Shown here: positions 37,123-45,830 of the stretch, in pieces
Layout: each line of letters starts with the position of its first letter
How positions within the stretch are numbered: the stretch's first letter is position 1
NCBI RefSeq assembly: GCF_023822025.1
Contig: NZ_CP082909.1
Coordinates: 1,540,001-1,604,000, forward strand
Direction of reading: 5' to 3'
DNA length: 64,000 nucleotides
From: Endozoicomonas sp. 4G
GTDB taxonomy: Bacteria; Pseudomonadota; Gammaproteobacteria; Pseudomonadales; Endozoicomonadaceae
Made by a program: the position numbers and the translations under genes
The notes under the pieces: model-generated
The model's input: only the letters and a program-made list of their open reading frames with translations
What the model was told of the DNA's origin: nothing
Databases searched by the model: none

Positions 37123-40100
37123 ATGGATGTAACAGGCAAAAATACCGATCCGATGACCGGGTCAGGCCTAACTTCGGAAGTGAGTAGTCGCAGAGGGACA
37201 GGGAGTTATAAATCGCTGACGGTACGGCCTGCTGAAGAAACAGAGGGATGCTTCAATCCTGCTAATTTTGTATCTAACAACACCGGAGCAACCGGGGTCA
37301 CATCCGCACACCCTGTCAGCTCGTTTACACTAGCCGACTGCGAAGTCAGTCATGCCAGACCGAAAACCGAAAAAGTAGCTCTAAGCCTTGGCCATGGTTT
37401 CAAGGCAGGGCAGATGAATTTGCTGGAGTTATTGACTTCAGAACCTGTTGATGCACAGTGCGTGAAAGAAGAGTTACAGAAACTTTCTCAACAGTTTGAC
37501 AGGTTGCACGTCGATGTTAGTTTAATGGATAAAGTTAATGAGTTGAAAAGTGAGATTAGCAAATACATTGGTGCTGATACTGACACTTTTGCTTGGAGAA
37601 AAATTGGAGCTATAAGCGATATTCAATCAAGAAAAATAATAGCAAGTCATATTGAAAAAATAGCGCCGGATATTGCTATTTGGTCGGAAGTCGAAACAAG
37701 CAATCTGGAAGTGCTCACCTATATTATTGAACAAGGGTTTCCCATTAGATCAAACTCTCTCTGTTTCGATCCTTATCCTGAACATCTCGTATACCTTCCT
37801 TTTGATACGATGAGAAAGTTGCTAGAGAACTGTAATCCTCATTGCCCGGATCTATTATTTGTCAAAGCTATTTTTGCAGATGCTGATCCTCGCTTTGATA
37901 GTCTTTCCGAAATGATTTTAACGTCCATTACAATGGATGATGGGGTGTTTCAGGAAGTAATCGCGCAATCAATACCAAAAGTTTCGTATAGAAGGCTGAA
38001 AGTTTTCTTTAATTATCTCCGTCGTGAATTTACTACGAGCAACATAATTGAAGACTTGGTTAGCCATAGCTTTAATAGTCGCCGAATTTTTAATTATATG
38101 CATGTTAATCGATATAAAAACAGCATAATAATGGTATTTGTTCTTGAGGCTATTGCGCAACAATCAAAAAAAGAGGGGCGGGAAGAAGCCCTTAAACTTA
38201 TTGCATCATTTTGTAAGGATCAGCAGCAACTGATTGCAATGATAGCTATTTTAGGAGGACTGCACCAATGCACTGAGCTATTGACTGAAATGGGTATTAG
38301 CGTCACCAGGCAGGCGTTTATAGAAGCATCGGTCAATCTGAATAATTCTCCTTTTCTTATAGCCAAAGAGGCTGGTCTGACCAAGGATCGATTGTTTGTC
38401 AATACAGTGAATCGAGCAGCACCGTTTTTATGGTCTTTGCCCAACAAATTCGGTGAACAATTACATCGGGTATTTTGGTATCCAGATAAACAAGCTATGT
38501 CGTTTATTCATCTTGTCATGGAGCAGTTGCCTATTTGTAAGGGTGAGAGTTATGAAGCTGAAAGTCGGTTAACACGGAATCATGGAAAAGCTTTACATTT
38601 GGGTGATGTAAGCCTGTGGGTGGCTAACATTTTTGCGGGAATGAATGGTACGGCTTCGACGGACAGTGCAGGTTTTTTACAGGAAGATACCCGGTACAGT
38701 GAGGCGTGGAATATACTGATCAACCAGGTTAAATGCTGCAATGGCCTCACCCATCCCAATGATTTTATGAAATTCATGGACTGGCTTTTGATGGAAGGGC
38801 TTTCATGGGTTCGATCGGAATCGGAATACCGTGAGCAGGAGGAGACCTTCACAAGCAGGCTGAAAAGTTATCGGCCCGACTTGTGGCCTGATCCAGGTAA
38901 AGAGGGTTCGAGAAAAACTTTAGCAACCCAGGGTCAACTTGCATCCTATAGCAAAGATGTGACTAATTTACATTTTGACATTATTCAATCATTTCTACGA
39001 CTTGCACCTCCAGCTCATCGAACTTATGTAATAAATAATTGGTTAAATCATCCTGATTGTGCGAAACAGCGGGAAACGCTGTTTTGCAGACCTGTTCACC
39101 CCCTCAATACTATGGAAAGTCCCAATACTTGGCAGTTATTGTTATCACTGGATCAAGATTATCAGCCACAGGATAATCAGTTTGATAATGATTGGAAAAA
39201 ACTCGACAATCCGCAGCAGTGGACAGCACCTCCCCCGATAGCATCATTAATGGGTAAATCTATCGAGGTGAACGGGCGTACGTTGGTTATCCAGCGAGCA
39301 GATGGCGGCTGGGATTATCTGAAATTTCTCAGTGATACGGAAAAGCCGGAAGAACTGGCAAAAGAGGGTAATAAAATCAGCCTGATGGCCGCTATAGCCA
39401 GCCAGCATGGCTTGAAAAGTTCGATTCCCGAAGTGGTTGGCCAATATCGCTGGGAGGATGTGCAGGCTGATCTGATGACATTAATGCCTCCAGCCAAAAA
39501 GGCCAAACTGGAGGAGAAGTGTCGCTACCCTGATGGCAAAGCAGGTTATTGCCTTCATTTGAAATCAACAAAGGATGCACCTTATCATTTATACCCTTAC
39601 GTTCTTGATCCAGAGACAAAGGCGGATCAGATTTTCGAGGGGCTTTATAAGTACGCCCATGATTGTGGTGTTTTATTCAGCTGCGGATTATACGCTCCGC
39701 CGGTAATGGCAGCTGACCATGATTTAGCGACTCACCGAAAACACCATATCCTTTCGTCTTATGTGAATGCCCCTTGCGAGGGGAGGATGCTTAAGTGGAA
39801 AAAGGCTTCACAACACCCTAATGTGGGTCCTGTTGGCATGAGAGACTCCGGTGATACGAAAAGCATGAATGAGCTGGGTGAAGATTATTTTTTTTCTACC
39901 CGATGTCAGAAATATCTTGATTTTGACAAGTCAGAGGATCGGGCCAAAGTGGCCTTTTCGGAACTGGCAAAAAATGCCCAGGGGCTGGTATTGCAATATG
40001 CTCTCTGTTTTCAAAAACAGTTCGATTCTGGCGATAGGGAGTCCACGCGCAATCATGAGCATAAAATAAAGGTCATTCTGGCTACTCTGTTTCACAAGGC

Positions 40101-40443
40101 GTTTCCCCGGTTCACAGAAGAGTGTGCGGTTCAGGCTATGGATGAAGGCGAGCTGCTGTCACAGGCTGTTAGAGAGATTGTCTACTGGTGTAGTCATGAC
40201 GCCAGATTCATTAACGACATAAAACAGAAGGTTATACCGAAATCGACCTACCCGGACTGTCCAGAAACTACTCATACCTTTAATTTGTCCATAACTGTAC
40301 CTCACGAGCTGGTGCCCGGCGTTGGCTTTGTTAAATGGGGTAATGAGCCAGACCTTGGTATTTTTAACGGTGTGAATCCATTGGTTACCCTCAATGCAGT
40401 GATTGTAAAGTTACTGGCCAAGGGAGTCCTGACCTCTCTGTGA
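37123..40443 (+). CDS. Large protein of unknown function, effector-like
   Basis: 1106 residues, no signal peptide or clear membrane segment. The N-terminal 100 residues are Ser/Thr/Gly-rich and disordered. Residues 110-500 are helical with weakly repeating hairpins that recall degenerate ankyrin-like repeats (for example SNLEVLTYIIEQGFPI). Residues 690-1090 form a compact domain opening with IEVNGRTLVIQRADGGWDYLKFL and containing GVLFSCGLYAPPV, RKHHILSS and NVGPVGMRDSGDTKSMNELG; a kinase-like lobe is conceivable but I cannot confirm it. It stands alone between yghU and a convergent lipoprotein operon (33-bp overlap of 3' ends). Size and layout fit a secreted effector, by inference. Confidence 0.7.
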   Translation: MDVTGKNTDPMTGSGLTSEVSSRRGTGSYKSLTVRPAEETEGCFNPANFVSNNTGATGVTSAHPVSSFTLADCEVSHARPKTEKVALSLGHGFKAGQMNLLELLTSEPVDAQCVKEELQKLSQQFDRLHVDVSLMDKVNELKSEISKYIGADTDTFAWRKIGAISDIQSRKIIASHIEKIAPDIAIWSEVETSNLEVLTYIIEQGFPIRSNSLCFDPYPEHLVYLPFDTMRKLLENCNPHCPDLLFVKAIFADADPRFDSLSEMILTSITMDDGVFQEVIAQSIPKVSYRRLKVFFNYLRREFTTSNIIEDLVSHSFNSRRIFNYMHVNRYKNSIIMVFVLEAIAQQSKKEGREEALKLIASFCKDQQQLIAMIAILGGLHQCTELLTEMGISVTRQAFIEASVNLNNSPFLIAKEAGLTKDRLFVNTVNRAAPFLWSLPNKFGEQLHRVFWYPDKQAMSFIHLVMEQLPICKGESYEAESRLTRNHGKALHLGDVSLWVANIFAGMNGTASTDSAGFLQEDTRYSEAWNILINQVKCCNGLTHPNDFMKFMDWLLMEGLSWVRSESEYREQEETFTSRLKSYRPDLWPDPGKEGSRKTLATQGQLASYSKDVTNLHFDIIQSFLRLAPPAHRTYVINNWLNHPDCAKQRETLFCRPVHPLNTMESPNTWQLLLSLDQDYQPQDNQFDNDWKKLDNPQQWTAPPPIASLMGKSIEVNGRTLVIQRADGGWDYLKFLSDTEKPEELAKEGNKISLMAAIASQHGLKSSIPEVVGQYRWEDVQADLMTLMPPAKKAKLEEKCRYPDGKAGYCLHLKSTKDAPYHLYPYVLDPETKADQIFEGLYKYAHDCGVLFSCGLYAPPVMAADHDLATHRKHHILSSYVNAPCEGRMLKWKKASQHPNVGPVGMRDSGDTKSMNELGEDYFFSTRCQKYLDFDKSEDRAKVAFSELAKNAQGLVLQYALCFQKQFDSGDRESTRNHEHKIKVILATLFHKAFPRFTEECAVQAMDEGELLSQAVREIVYWCSHDARFINDIKQKVIPKSTYPDCPETTHTFNLSITVPHELVPGVGFVKWGNEPDLGIFNGVNPLVTLNAVIVKLLAKGVLTSL

Positions 40444-40992
40444 GTTATCTGGATACTCCGGAGTGTTCCCGGCTTTGATGATAGTCAGGGTGAGGTAGCC
40501 CACGTTGAAACCGAACTTGGACATGACGGATTCATTGATGATGACGTGATCGCTGACCAGATACATTTTGTCGTCTATCGACACTTCTATAGGCTCACCT
40601 TTGTAGAGGATGTTCAGGACATAGGTCATAAAGAGAGCATTGCCGGCTGTTTTCACCGGGACTGCTTCCTTTACGTCTCCTGCACTGGCCAGGTAACTGC
40701 CTTTGCCATCCGGTGTGAATGTCCAGATACGCTTTTGTTTTTCACCGTCGTTAAAAATAAAATCCTCATCGAGAGTGCCGACACCCTGTTCGTCCCAGCT
40801 CCCTGTTAGAGTGGCATTAAAGTAGCGTATGACCTCACCGCTTCGATTCTTCAGAATCCCGTGGGCTGTCAGAGGACCATTGAAAAAGTCCGGTAATGAG
40901 AGTTTGGGTTGGTTATTTTGATATTGGCTGATATCCACAGAGCTGCAGCCAAACAAAAACAGAACCATTAGTAGAGCACTCATTCGTAACAT
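40411..40992 (-). CDS. DUF3833 family lipoprotein
   Basis: 193 residues from the ATG at 40992, which follows AAGAGATC. A lipoprotein signal with lipobox LFGC (Cys19) is followed by SSVD. Segments FFNGPLTAHGILKNRSGEVIRYF and LDEDFIFNDGEKQKRIW and the end FGFNVGYLTLTI match DUF3833, a lipocalin-like family often encoded near cyclopropane-fatty-acid genes. It is the last gene of a three-gene unit with DUF2878, and its 3' end overlaps the convergent 1106-codon gene. Confidence 0.88.
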   Translation of the reverse strand: MLRMSALLMVLFLFGCSSVDISQYQNNQPKLSLPDFFNGPLTAHGILKNRSGEVIRYFNATLTGSWDEQGVGTLDEDFIFNDGEKQKRIWTFTPDGKGSYLASAGDVKEAVPVKTAGNALFMTYVLNILYKGEPIEVSIDDKMYLVSDHVIINESVMSKFGFNVGYLTLTIIKAGNTPEYPDNSQRGQDSLGQ

Positions 40993-41728
40993 AACTGATC
41001 TCTTGATTTTTGGCAGGTTGATGGGGTTGATAATGAATGGTGACATCCTGATAATCACCCTTTTTATCGCTGATATTAGAGCGGCCAGAAAACGTCATCA
41101 GCCTTTGACTTTGCTTATCATAGCTGAGTGTCAGTGGCGACGAGAGCAGGCGGTATAACCAACTGTCTGCGGCAATATTAAAGCAAATATTAGTATCTTT
41201 TGGGTCTTTCTTGCATTCAACGGGTTTTATACGAAGATCGATGGCTCTTTGGTGGCTTGGTATCAGGTATTGAATCACTGTTTCTTTTTCTGCGACGAGA
41301 GAGTCCCAATTTGAACGAATGTAATGATCGAAGCCAGCATCAATCACCAGGTCAGGAGATAAGGTGACGTCTGAGTGTTGGGTGTCTTTCCCGAAGCTTG
41401 CTCTGTAAGAAACCTTGAATACATCGCCCATCAACTCAGTCTTAATCCGTTCACCATTGCGGTGATTTTCCTGAATGATATCAGGTGCAATATAGCTATC
41501 GCTGTAGTCGATGGTTTTACTGGCGAAAACGGTTCCATCAGCTTCTTTGTAAATAACATGATGAGATAAGGTGTCTGGGAAAGTGTGCTCTTCAGTGTAC
41601 GCAAGCTGTCGTGTTCCCACGTGATAGGCATACCCGATGAGTGCCGATTGACCTGCCTGAGTGAGTCCTGAGGGCAGTAAAGCCAGGCTGAACATTATGA
41701 TTGTTTTTGGGGGCAGGGACGCTGGCAT
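40913..41728 (-). CDS. Periplasmic protein between DUF2878 and DUF3833
   Basis: 271 residues starting at the ATG at 41728 (AGGAGCAACC upstream). A signal peptide (SLPPKTIIMFSLALLPSGLTQAG) is followed by a beta-rich body (ALIGYAYHVGTRQLAYTEEH, VIYKEADGTVFASKTIDY, WDSLVAEKETVIQYLIPSHQRAIDLRIKP). No Pfam family is recalled with confidence; the beta pattern recalls DUF3108-like periplasmic proteins. Its 3' end overlaps the next gene by 80 bp and its start overlaps the DUF2878 stop (TAATG), so the three genes are one operon, probably for an envelope-lipid function. Confidence 0.75.
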   Translation of the reverse strand: MPASLPPKTIIMFSLALLPSGLTQAGQSALIGYAYHVGTRQLAYTEEHTFPDTLSHHVIYKEADGTVFASKTIDYSDSYIAPDIIQENHRNGERIKTELMGDVFKVSYRASFGKDTQHSDVTLSPDLVIDAGFDHYIRSNWDSLVAEKETVIQYLIPSHQRAIDLRIKPVECKKDPKDTNICFNIAADSWLYRLLSSPLTLSYDKQSQRLMTFSGRSNISDKKGDYQDVTIHYQPHQPAKNQEISYVTNECSTNGSVFVWLQLCGYQPISK

Positions 41729-42240
41729 TAAGGTTGCTCCTGTTTTCTTTCTATATGGCCAATCAAAGTCAATAAAACCGCCCAGAACAAACCTTCCAGC
41801 AGCAATAGCCTTTCCATCGGGATCAAAGGCTGAGACCCTGATAGCCTGATGCCTGCCCAATAACTGAATGGCACAACCAGCAGGCCCATTAACGGAGGTA
41901 GCCAGAAGGTCTTGAATAGCCAGTTTAATGAATGTTTCAGAGTTGTCGCGAAGGCAACCCATAAAACGCATAGCCAGATTGGAATGATAAAATGATGAGT
42001 GCCATGATATTCAATCCATCCTGCATTCATAATCAGGGTGTCAGCAACAATACCGACGACTGGCACGGCAACGATCAGTCGTAGCTCTTGTCTGTCTGGT
42101 TTCATCAGCATGAAGTGGACAACGAGCAGGAAGAGTAATGCCAATAGTGCATACCGGTTATTGCCTTGTACAGCAATAAACCAAACCAGCTGGAACAGCA
42201 CAGCGTTAAGGGCTAGTAAGCTCTTGCTTCCTTTGGCCAT
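41728..42240 (-). CDS. DUF2878 family membrane protein
   Basis: 170 residues with five or six hydrophobic helices. Motifs LFQLVWFIAVQGNNRY, GIVADTLIMNAGWIEYHG, HHFIIPIWLCVLWVAFATTL and the ending with a charged tail fit DUF2878, small inner-membrane proteins that accompany DUF3833 and fatty-acid-cyclopropanation genes in other gammaproteobacteria. It is first in the operon; the region upstream to about 42443 holds only its promoter and nothing else recognisable. Confidence 0.88.
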   Translation of the reverse strand: MAKGSKSLLALNAVLFQLVWFIAVQGNNRYALLALLFLLVVHFMLMKPDRQELRLIVAVPVVGIVADTLIMNAGWIEYHGTHHFIIPIWLCVLWVAFATTLKHSLNWLFKTFWLPPLMGLLVVPFSYWAGIRLSGSQPLIPMERLLLLEGLFWAVLLTLIGHIERKQEQP

Positions 42241-42443
42241 GATGTACGAACCCCGTCTTCTGAGAGCTGGTTGATTGATTGAGGTACGGCTTTTGTTGTT
42301 TTAGGTGGCTCTGGTTTTAGCTATATCATTTGTTGTTCTGGTAATCCATATACTTTGGTGTTTATCGTGCCTGCCTGACGATGAGTTTTTTTCTCTGCTT
42401 ACGTATGGGCGTGATGAATGGATCATTGGTAAGCTACCGGGCT

Positions 42444-42588
42444 AAAAACACGCATTAATACCTATCCTTCGAAAGAGAATGCTGGCACAATCTTGCTAGT
42501 TTTAGACGAGCAGGAAATGATTGAGGTGAGGGATAAGTTCTGTTCAGCTGTGTGGCAGTTGAGCGGTAGCGTGCCTGTCATATTTTGC
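42444..42588 (+). repeat. Left copy of 145-bp direct repeat bracketing the integron
   Basis: This 145-bp stretch is repeated at 63344-63488, exactly 20,900 bp downstream in the same orientation, without indels and with about 90% identity; the last roughly 50 bp are identical. In the right copy it follows a transposase fragment, so the pair are probably remnants of one insertion-sequence type. This copy abuts the truncated integrase. Confidence 0.85.
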
Positions 42589-42831
42589 TTCATGCCGACC
42601 GTTCAAACGCCACTTCAATTTTTGTGGCCTTCTTGGGCCTGACCAGGTGGCGGACATCTTCCGAAGGTCTATCTGAAACTGTCTGACATGATCAGGCCCC
42701 AAGTCTCGAGGGTGTCTCATGTGTTGATAGCGAATGAAATACTTGATCCAATAGCAATACGACTGTTCAGTTTTATAGCTATAGCGCTTTACTTTCAGGG
42801 TATTGCATACTTTGGTCATAGCTAATATCAC
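42544..42831 (-). pseudogene. intI: Integron integrase IntI, N-terminal stub
   Basis: The first about 55 codons (from about 42831 down to about 42660) encode the SAM-like N-terminal domain of an integron tyrosine recombinase: RYSYKTEQSYCYWIKYFIRY, then HMRHPRDLG, equivalent to the ...YSxxTExxYxxWIxxFIxFHxxxHPxxMG pattern of IntI. Downstream the frame loses similarity and runs into the 145-bp repeat, so the catalytic domain (Arg-His-Arg-Tyr) is gone. Position and orientation, just upstream of and divergent from the first cassette, are exactly those of intI. It cannot catalyse cassette insertion or excision. Confidence 0.85.
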
Positions 42832-42851
42832 TCGTTTGAGGTCTAATAGCT

Positions 42852-42858
42852 GTTAAGC
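42852..42858 (+). other. Candidate attI core site
   Basis: GTTAAGC matches the core-site consensus GTTRRRY in the expected orientation, between the intI stub and the first cassette gene. It is a short motif, so the call rests mainly on position. Confidence 0.4.
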
Positions 42859-42938
42859 GCAAATGTACATTATCGCATATCCGGTATATAATCAGCCGTT
42901 TCTCTAAGTCAAACAGAAATGATGCGTGAGTAGGATGA

Positions 42939-43517
42939 ATGTTCAAGGATAACATCGTAAGAATTCTATACATTGTTGTATCTATAATTCTGGTGGTAGT
43001 TGCATACAAGTACGAAAAGACTATCATCAGCGATGAAAATAACTTTGCAAGATTTTCATATTTTGGAACTGTTATAACAGCCATTGGTTTTATTGTTGCA
43101 GTATGTGAAGTAATGCATTCTGTTCATATTTCAAAGTCTATTCAAGCAACAGCTATGAGTTTACTTGAAAAGGTTAAACTTGTTGAAAGTGCTTCGACAA
43201 TAAGTGATTGCCTGGCTGCTATTGATGAAACAAACAATAATGTAAGCCACGAAGACTATAGAACCGCTTTATGCAGCTTTCAATATTTCCGAAAGTTGTG
43301 TGTGAAAGTATTACCAAATCAGGCAAACGATATAAAAGACTCAGAAAACAGAATTTCAGAATTAATTAATGAGGTCGAAATGGGGTTGTTGAAAGCAAAG
43401 AAAACAACACCAGATGCACCTCTGACAAAGAGACAAAAAACAGATCTTATGAAAAAGATTCTTGACATTAAAGTAGAAGTTGAAAATTTAAATCCAGCGA
43501 TAAGGGTTAAATTATGA
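42939..43517 (+). CDS. First-cassette protein with two membrane helices
   Basis: 192 residues. Two hydrophobic segments near the N-terminus (IVRILYIVVSIILVVVAY and about 45-62, VITAIGFIVAVC) are followed by a helical, probably coiled-coil cytosolic part. No family recognised. The stop overlaps the start of the next gene by four bases (ATGA), so the two are co-translated. It lies first after attI, the position most strongly read from an integron promoter. The small membrane-plus-soluble layout occurs in some defence pairs, but nothing here proves that. Confidence 0.65.
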   Translation: MFKDNIVRILYIVVSIILVVVAYKYEKTIISDENNFARFSYFGTVITAIGFIVAVCEVMHSVHISKSIQATAMSLLEKVKLVESASTISDCLAAIDETNNNVSHEDYRTALCSFQYFRKLCVKVLPNQANDIKDSENRISELINEVEMGLLKAKKTTPDAPLTKRQKTDLMKKILDIKVEVENLNPAIRVKL

Positions 43518-43816
43518 TTCCGACTAAAACCGCTGATTTCCTTAGAAAGCTAAGACAAAAAACGGAGTCAGGTGACATTTCGTGGAGTTACGACGATGAA
43601 AATGCTACTGTGAAAACTGAACTAGCAAAACTTGCTGTCATCATTTCGTACACTTTTGACTCAATCGAAGAAGTTGGTGTTTTTCGTGTACAGATAATAG
43701 ATAAGCCAACAAACCGTGAAGCCCAATTTTCCACTTCGCAAGAGTACGATGACTTTAAGCTCGTAAAAAGCGTCTATGACAGTGCTCAGTCTTCAGATTT
43801 CAACTTCGATTTTTAA
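43514..43816 (+). CDS. Second protein of first cassette, unknown
   Basis: 100 residues, overlapping the upstream gene by ATGA. It has an N-terminal helix (FLRKLRQKTESG), then alternating beta segments (VKTELAKLAVIISYTF, VFRVQIIDKP) and an acidic end. No family recognised. The ISAs1 element begins 4 bp after the stop, so this cassette's own attC has been lost. Confidence 0.6.
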   Translation: MIPTKTADFLRKLRQKTESGDISWSYDDENATVKTELAKLAVIISYTFDSIEEVGVFRVQIIDKPTNREAQFSTSQEYDDFKLVKSVYDSAQSSDFNFDF

Positions 43817-43820
43817 ATGG

Positions 43821-45141
43821 AGGGCTTACGCATGAGAATAATCATTCTCATTTAGATGCGCAAAGCAATAGCTCTGCCGCATCATGAGTTGATCATGGCT
43901 AACACATCTGTGCTTAAAAGCTGTAAAATACCCCGATTTTACGTCTGATGCCTATTAATCCTGAACCGCTAATCATGTTTCTCAACGAGTTGACCGACCC
44001 ACGTAAGCGAGCTTCTTCCTGCGAGCATAACTTTGACGATGTTCTTGTGATTGCTGTGTGTGCCATCATCTGTGGGGCTGATACATGGCAAGATATGCAA
44101 GAGTTCGGTGAAGAAAAAGAAGACTGGTTTCGTTTATTTCTTGAGCTTCCCAATGGTATTCCGTCGCACGACACCTTCTACCGGATTTTTTGCATGCTCA
44201 GACCGGATGAATTTCAGGAATGCTTCACCCGGTGGGTAAAATCTGCTTATCCTGAAGCCCTTGATATACCTGATGGTGATGCTGAAATCATTCCAATTGA
44301 CGGCAAGGTTATCAAGGGTTCCAAGGGAAAAGGCAAGGGTAAAAAAGCAGTCCTCATGGTTAGCGCCTGGAGCACCAGACTGAGTCTGGTCTTAGGGCAA
44401 AAAAAGGTTGATAAAAAGTCGAATGAGATAACCGCTGTCCCTCAACTTCTTGAAGCTATCGACTTGAAAGGCTGCATGATTACAGCCGATGCAATCAGCT
44501 GCCAAAAAAGTATTGCAGAAACCTGCGTAAACCAGGAGGCAGATTATCTTCTTGCTGTTAAAGGAAACCAAAAAACACTGCACAACGATATTCAAACAGC
44601 AGTCGAAGAGCGATGGAATAGCAACCCGGAAGAGCCAGTATCAGATGCATTTTTTGAGCGCAAAAATAAAGGTCATGGTCGTCATGAATATCGCTGCTGC
44701 TGGGTTTTTGATGACGTTTCGGCTCTTTCAACAGCTGATGAATGGACAGGAATAAAGCAGTTTGGTGTCGTTCAGTCTGATCGAACAATTGATGGCAAAG
44801 CCACGATAGCTCTAAGGTACTACATTTCCAGCAAAACCATGACAGCCGAGGGAATGCTCAATGCAACACGCCAGCACTGGGAAGTGGAAAATAGTCTGCA
44901 CTGGATGCTGGACGTTGCCTTTGATGAAGATGCTTGTCAAACCAAAGATGAATGCGCTGCTGAAAATCTGTCTACCTTGCGTTGTATTGCCCTAAATATT
45001 CTGAAGGCCGACGTTACCAGTAAGAGGAGCATCAAGACAAAGCGTAAAAAGGCTGGGTGGAGCAATAGATACCTGTCTCAGCTATTGAAATCATTCATTG
45101 TTGAGGCTAAATGAGAATGATTGTCTTCGTGCGTAAGCCCT
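43821..45141 (+). mobile_element. ISAs1-family insertion sequence, complete
   Basis: About 1321 bp bounded by inverted repeats starting AGGGCTTACGCA on both sides; similarity continues about 34 bp inward (left ...AATCATTCTCATTTAG; right, reversed, the same words). One transposase ORF fills it. The expected 8-10-bp target duplication is absent, and the right flank enters a gene fragment missing its 5' half, so a deletion accompanied or followed insertion. Confidence 0.88.
43948..45114 (+). CDS. ISAs1-family transposase
   Basis: 388 residues, full length. The N-terminal domain of unknown function (LNELTDPRKRASSCEHNFDDVLVIAVCAIICGADTW) and the DDE core with IPIDGKVIKGS (first Asp), MITADAISCQKSIAE (second Asp) and the HWEVENSLHWMLDVAFDEDAC glutamate region are typical of ISAs1/H-repeat transposases. 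No frameshift is visible, so the enzyme may be active. Confidence 0.93.
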   Translation: MPINPEPLIMFLNELTDPRKRASSCEHNFDDVLVIAVCAIICGADTWQDMQEFGEEKEDWFRLFLELPNGIPSHDTFYRIFCMLRPDEFQECFTRWVKSAYPEALDIPDGDAEIIPIDGKVIKGSKGKGKGKKAVLMVSAWSTRLSLVLGQKKVDKKSNEITAVPQLLEAIDLKGCMITADAISCQKSIAETCVNQEADYLLAVKGNQKTLHNDIQTAVEERWNSNPEEPVSDAFFERKNKGHGRHEYRCCWVFDDVSALSTADEWTGIKQFGVVQSDRTIDGKATIALRYYISSKTMTAEGMLNATRQHWEVENSLHWMLDVAFDEDACQTKDECAAENLSTLRCIALNILKADVTSKRSIKTKRKKAGWSNRYLSQLLKSFIVEAK

Positions 45142-45142
45142 G

Positions 45143-45367
45143 GTCACACTGGAGCCTTGTTCGTTTCATGGTCGCACTCCGTCGTGTGCAAAAGCATTGA
45201 TAAAGTCAGGCATCAAATCAGTATATGTTGGCATTATTGGTCCTCACCCAAAGAATAATGGTGCAGGAATCAAAATACTTGAAAACGCAGGAATAAAGGT
45301 ACAATTAGGAGTTCTATCAAACCTTGTGTCTCAAGACCTCAGTAAATATTTAGCATCAGGCACATAA
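45143..45367 (+). pseudogene. Deaminase (RibD-like) fragment cut by ISAs1
   Basis: An open frame directly after the IS right end reads VTLEPCSFHGRTPSCAKAL, the second half of the zinc site (PC-x-x-x-G-x-T-x-x-C) of RibD/dCMP-type deaminases, then VYVGIIGPHPKNNGAGI and ILENAGIKVQLGVL, and stops at 45367. The 5' part with the first zinc motif (HAE) is missing, removed with the IS insertion. The attC that closes the cassette follows immediately. Confidence 0.8.
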
Positions 45368-45434
45368 CAAGTATATGGTGTCGCCCCTAAAGAAGCTGGA
45401 CACCTACGGTGCCGCACATGTAGGCGTTAGGTGC
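45362..45434 (+). other. attC site 1
   Basis: From ACATAACAAG to GCGTTAGGTGC with internal complementarity; it closes the truncated deaminase cassette. Confidence 0.85.
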
Positions 45435-45483
45435 TTAAAATCTTTCACAGTTAATCAGTAATCAAGTTTGAAGTAAGTGGTAA

Positions 45484-45699
45484 ATGAGAGAAAGTCTAAA
45501 AGAAAAGATCATTGAAGTATTTGACAAGAAAATTGCTAGCAAAAGCGAAAATGTAGGGGTATCTTTCTATGCGTTTTTTGCAAATAAAAATGATAACCCT
45601 GAACTGCTCATGGAGGCAGCGGAATGGTGGATAATGACACATAAGCTTGATCACTTTGAAAAAGCAGTAAAAATAAAAGAGATAGTTCAATCCATTTAG
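45484..45699 (+). CDS. Small cassette protein of unknown function
   Basis: 71 residues, mostly helical: REKIIEV-like amphipathic start, then NPELLMEAAEWWIMTHKLDHFEKAVKIKEIVQSI. No recognised family. Lone gene of its cassette, between attC 1 and attC 2. Confidence 0.6.
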   Translation: MRESLKEKIIEVFDKKIASKSENVGVSFYAFFANKNDNPELLMEAAEWWIMTHKLDHFEKAVKIKEIVQSI

Positions 45700-45722
45700 A
45701 AAATAGAGTTTCGTATTAATCA

Positions 45723-45812
45723 GCGCATAACAAGTCGTTCAAATTCATTCCGCAGCTTTGCTACTCCATCGGACGCTCACTGCGTTCGCGCCGTTTAACT
45801 CTGCGTTATGTG
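45723..45812 (+). other. attC site 2
   Basis: From GCGCATAACAAG to GCGTTATGTG; contains a long imperfect palindrome. The GTG at its end is an alternative but unlikely start of the next gene. Confidence 0.85.
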
Positions 45813-45830
45813 AAAAAGAGGGTTCAAACA

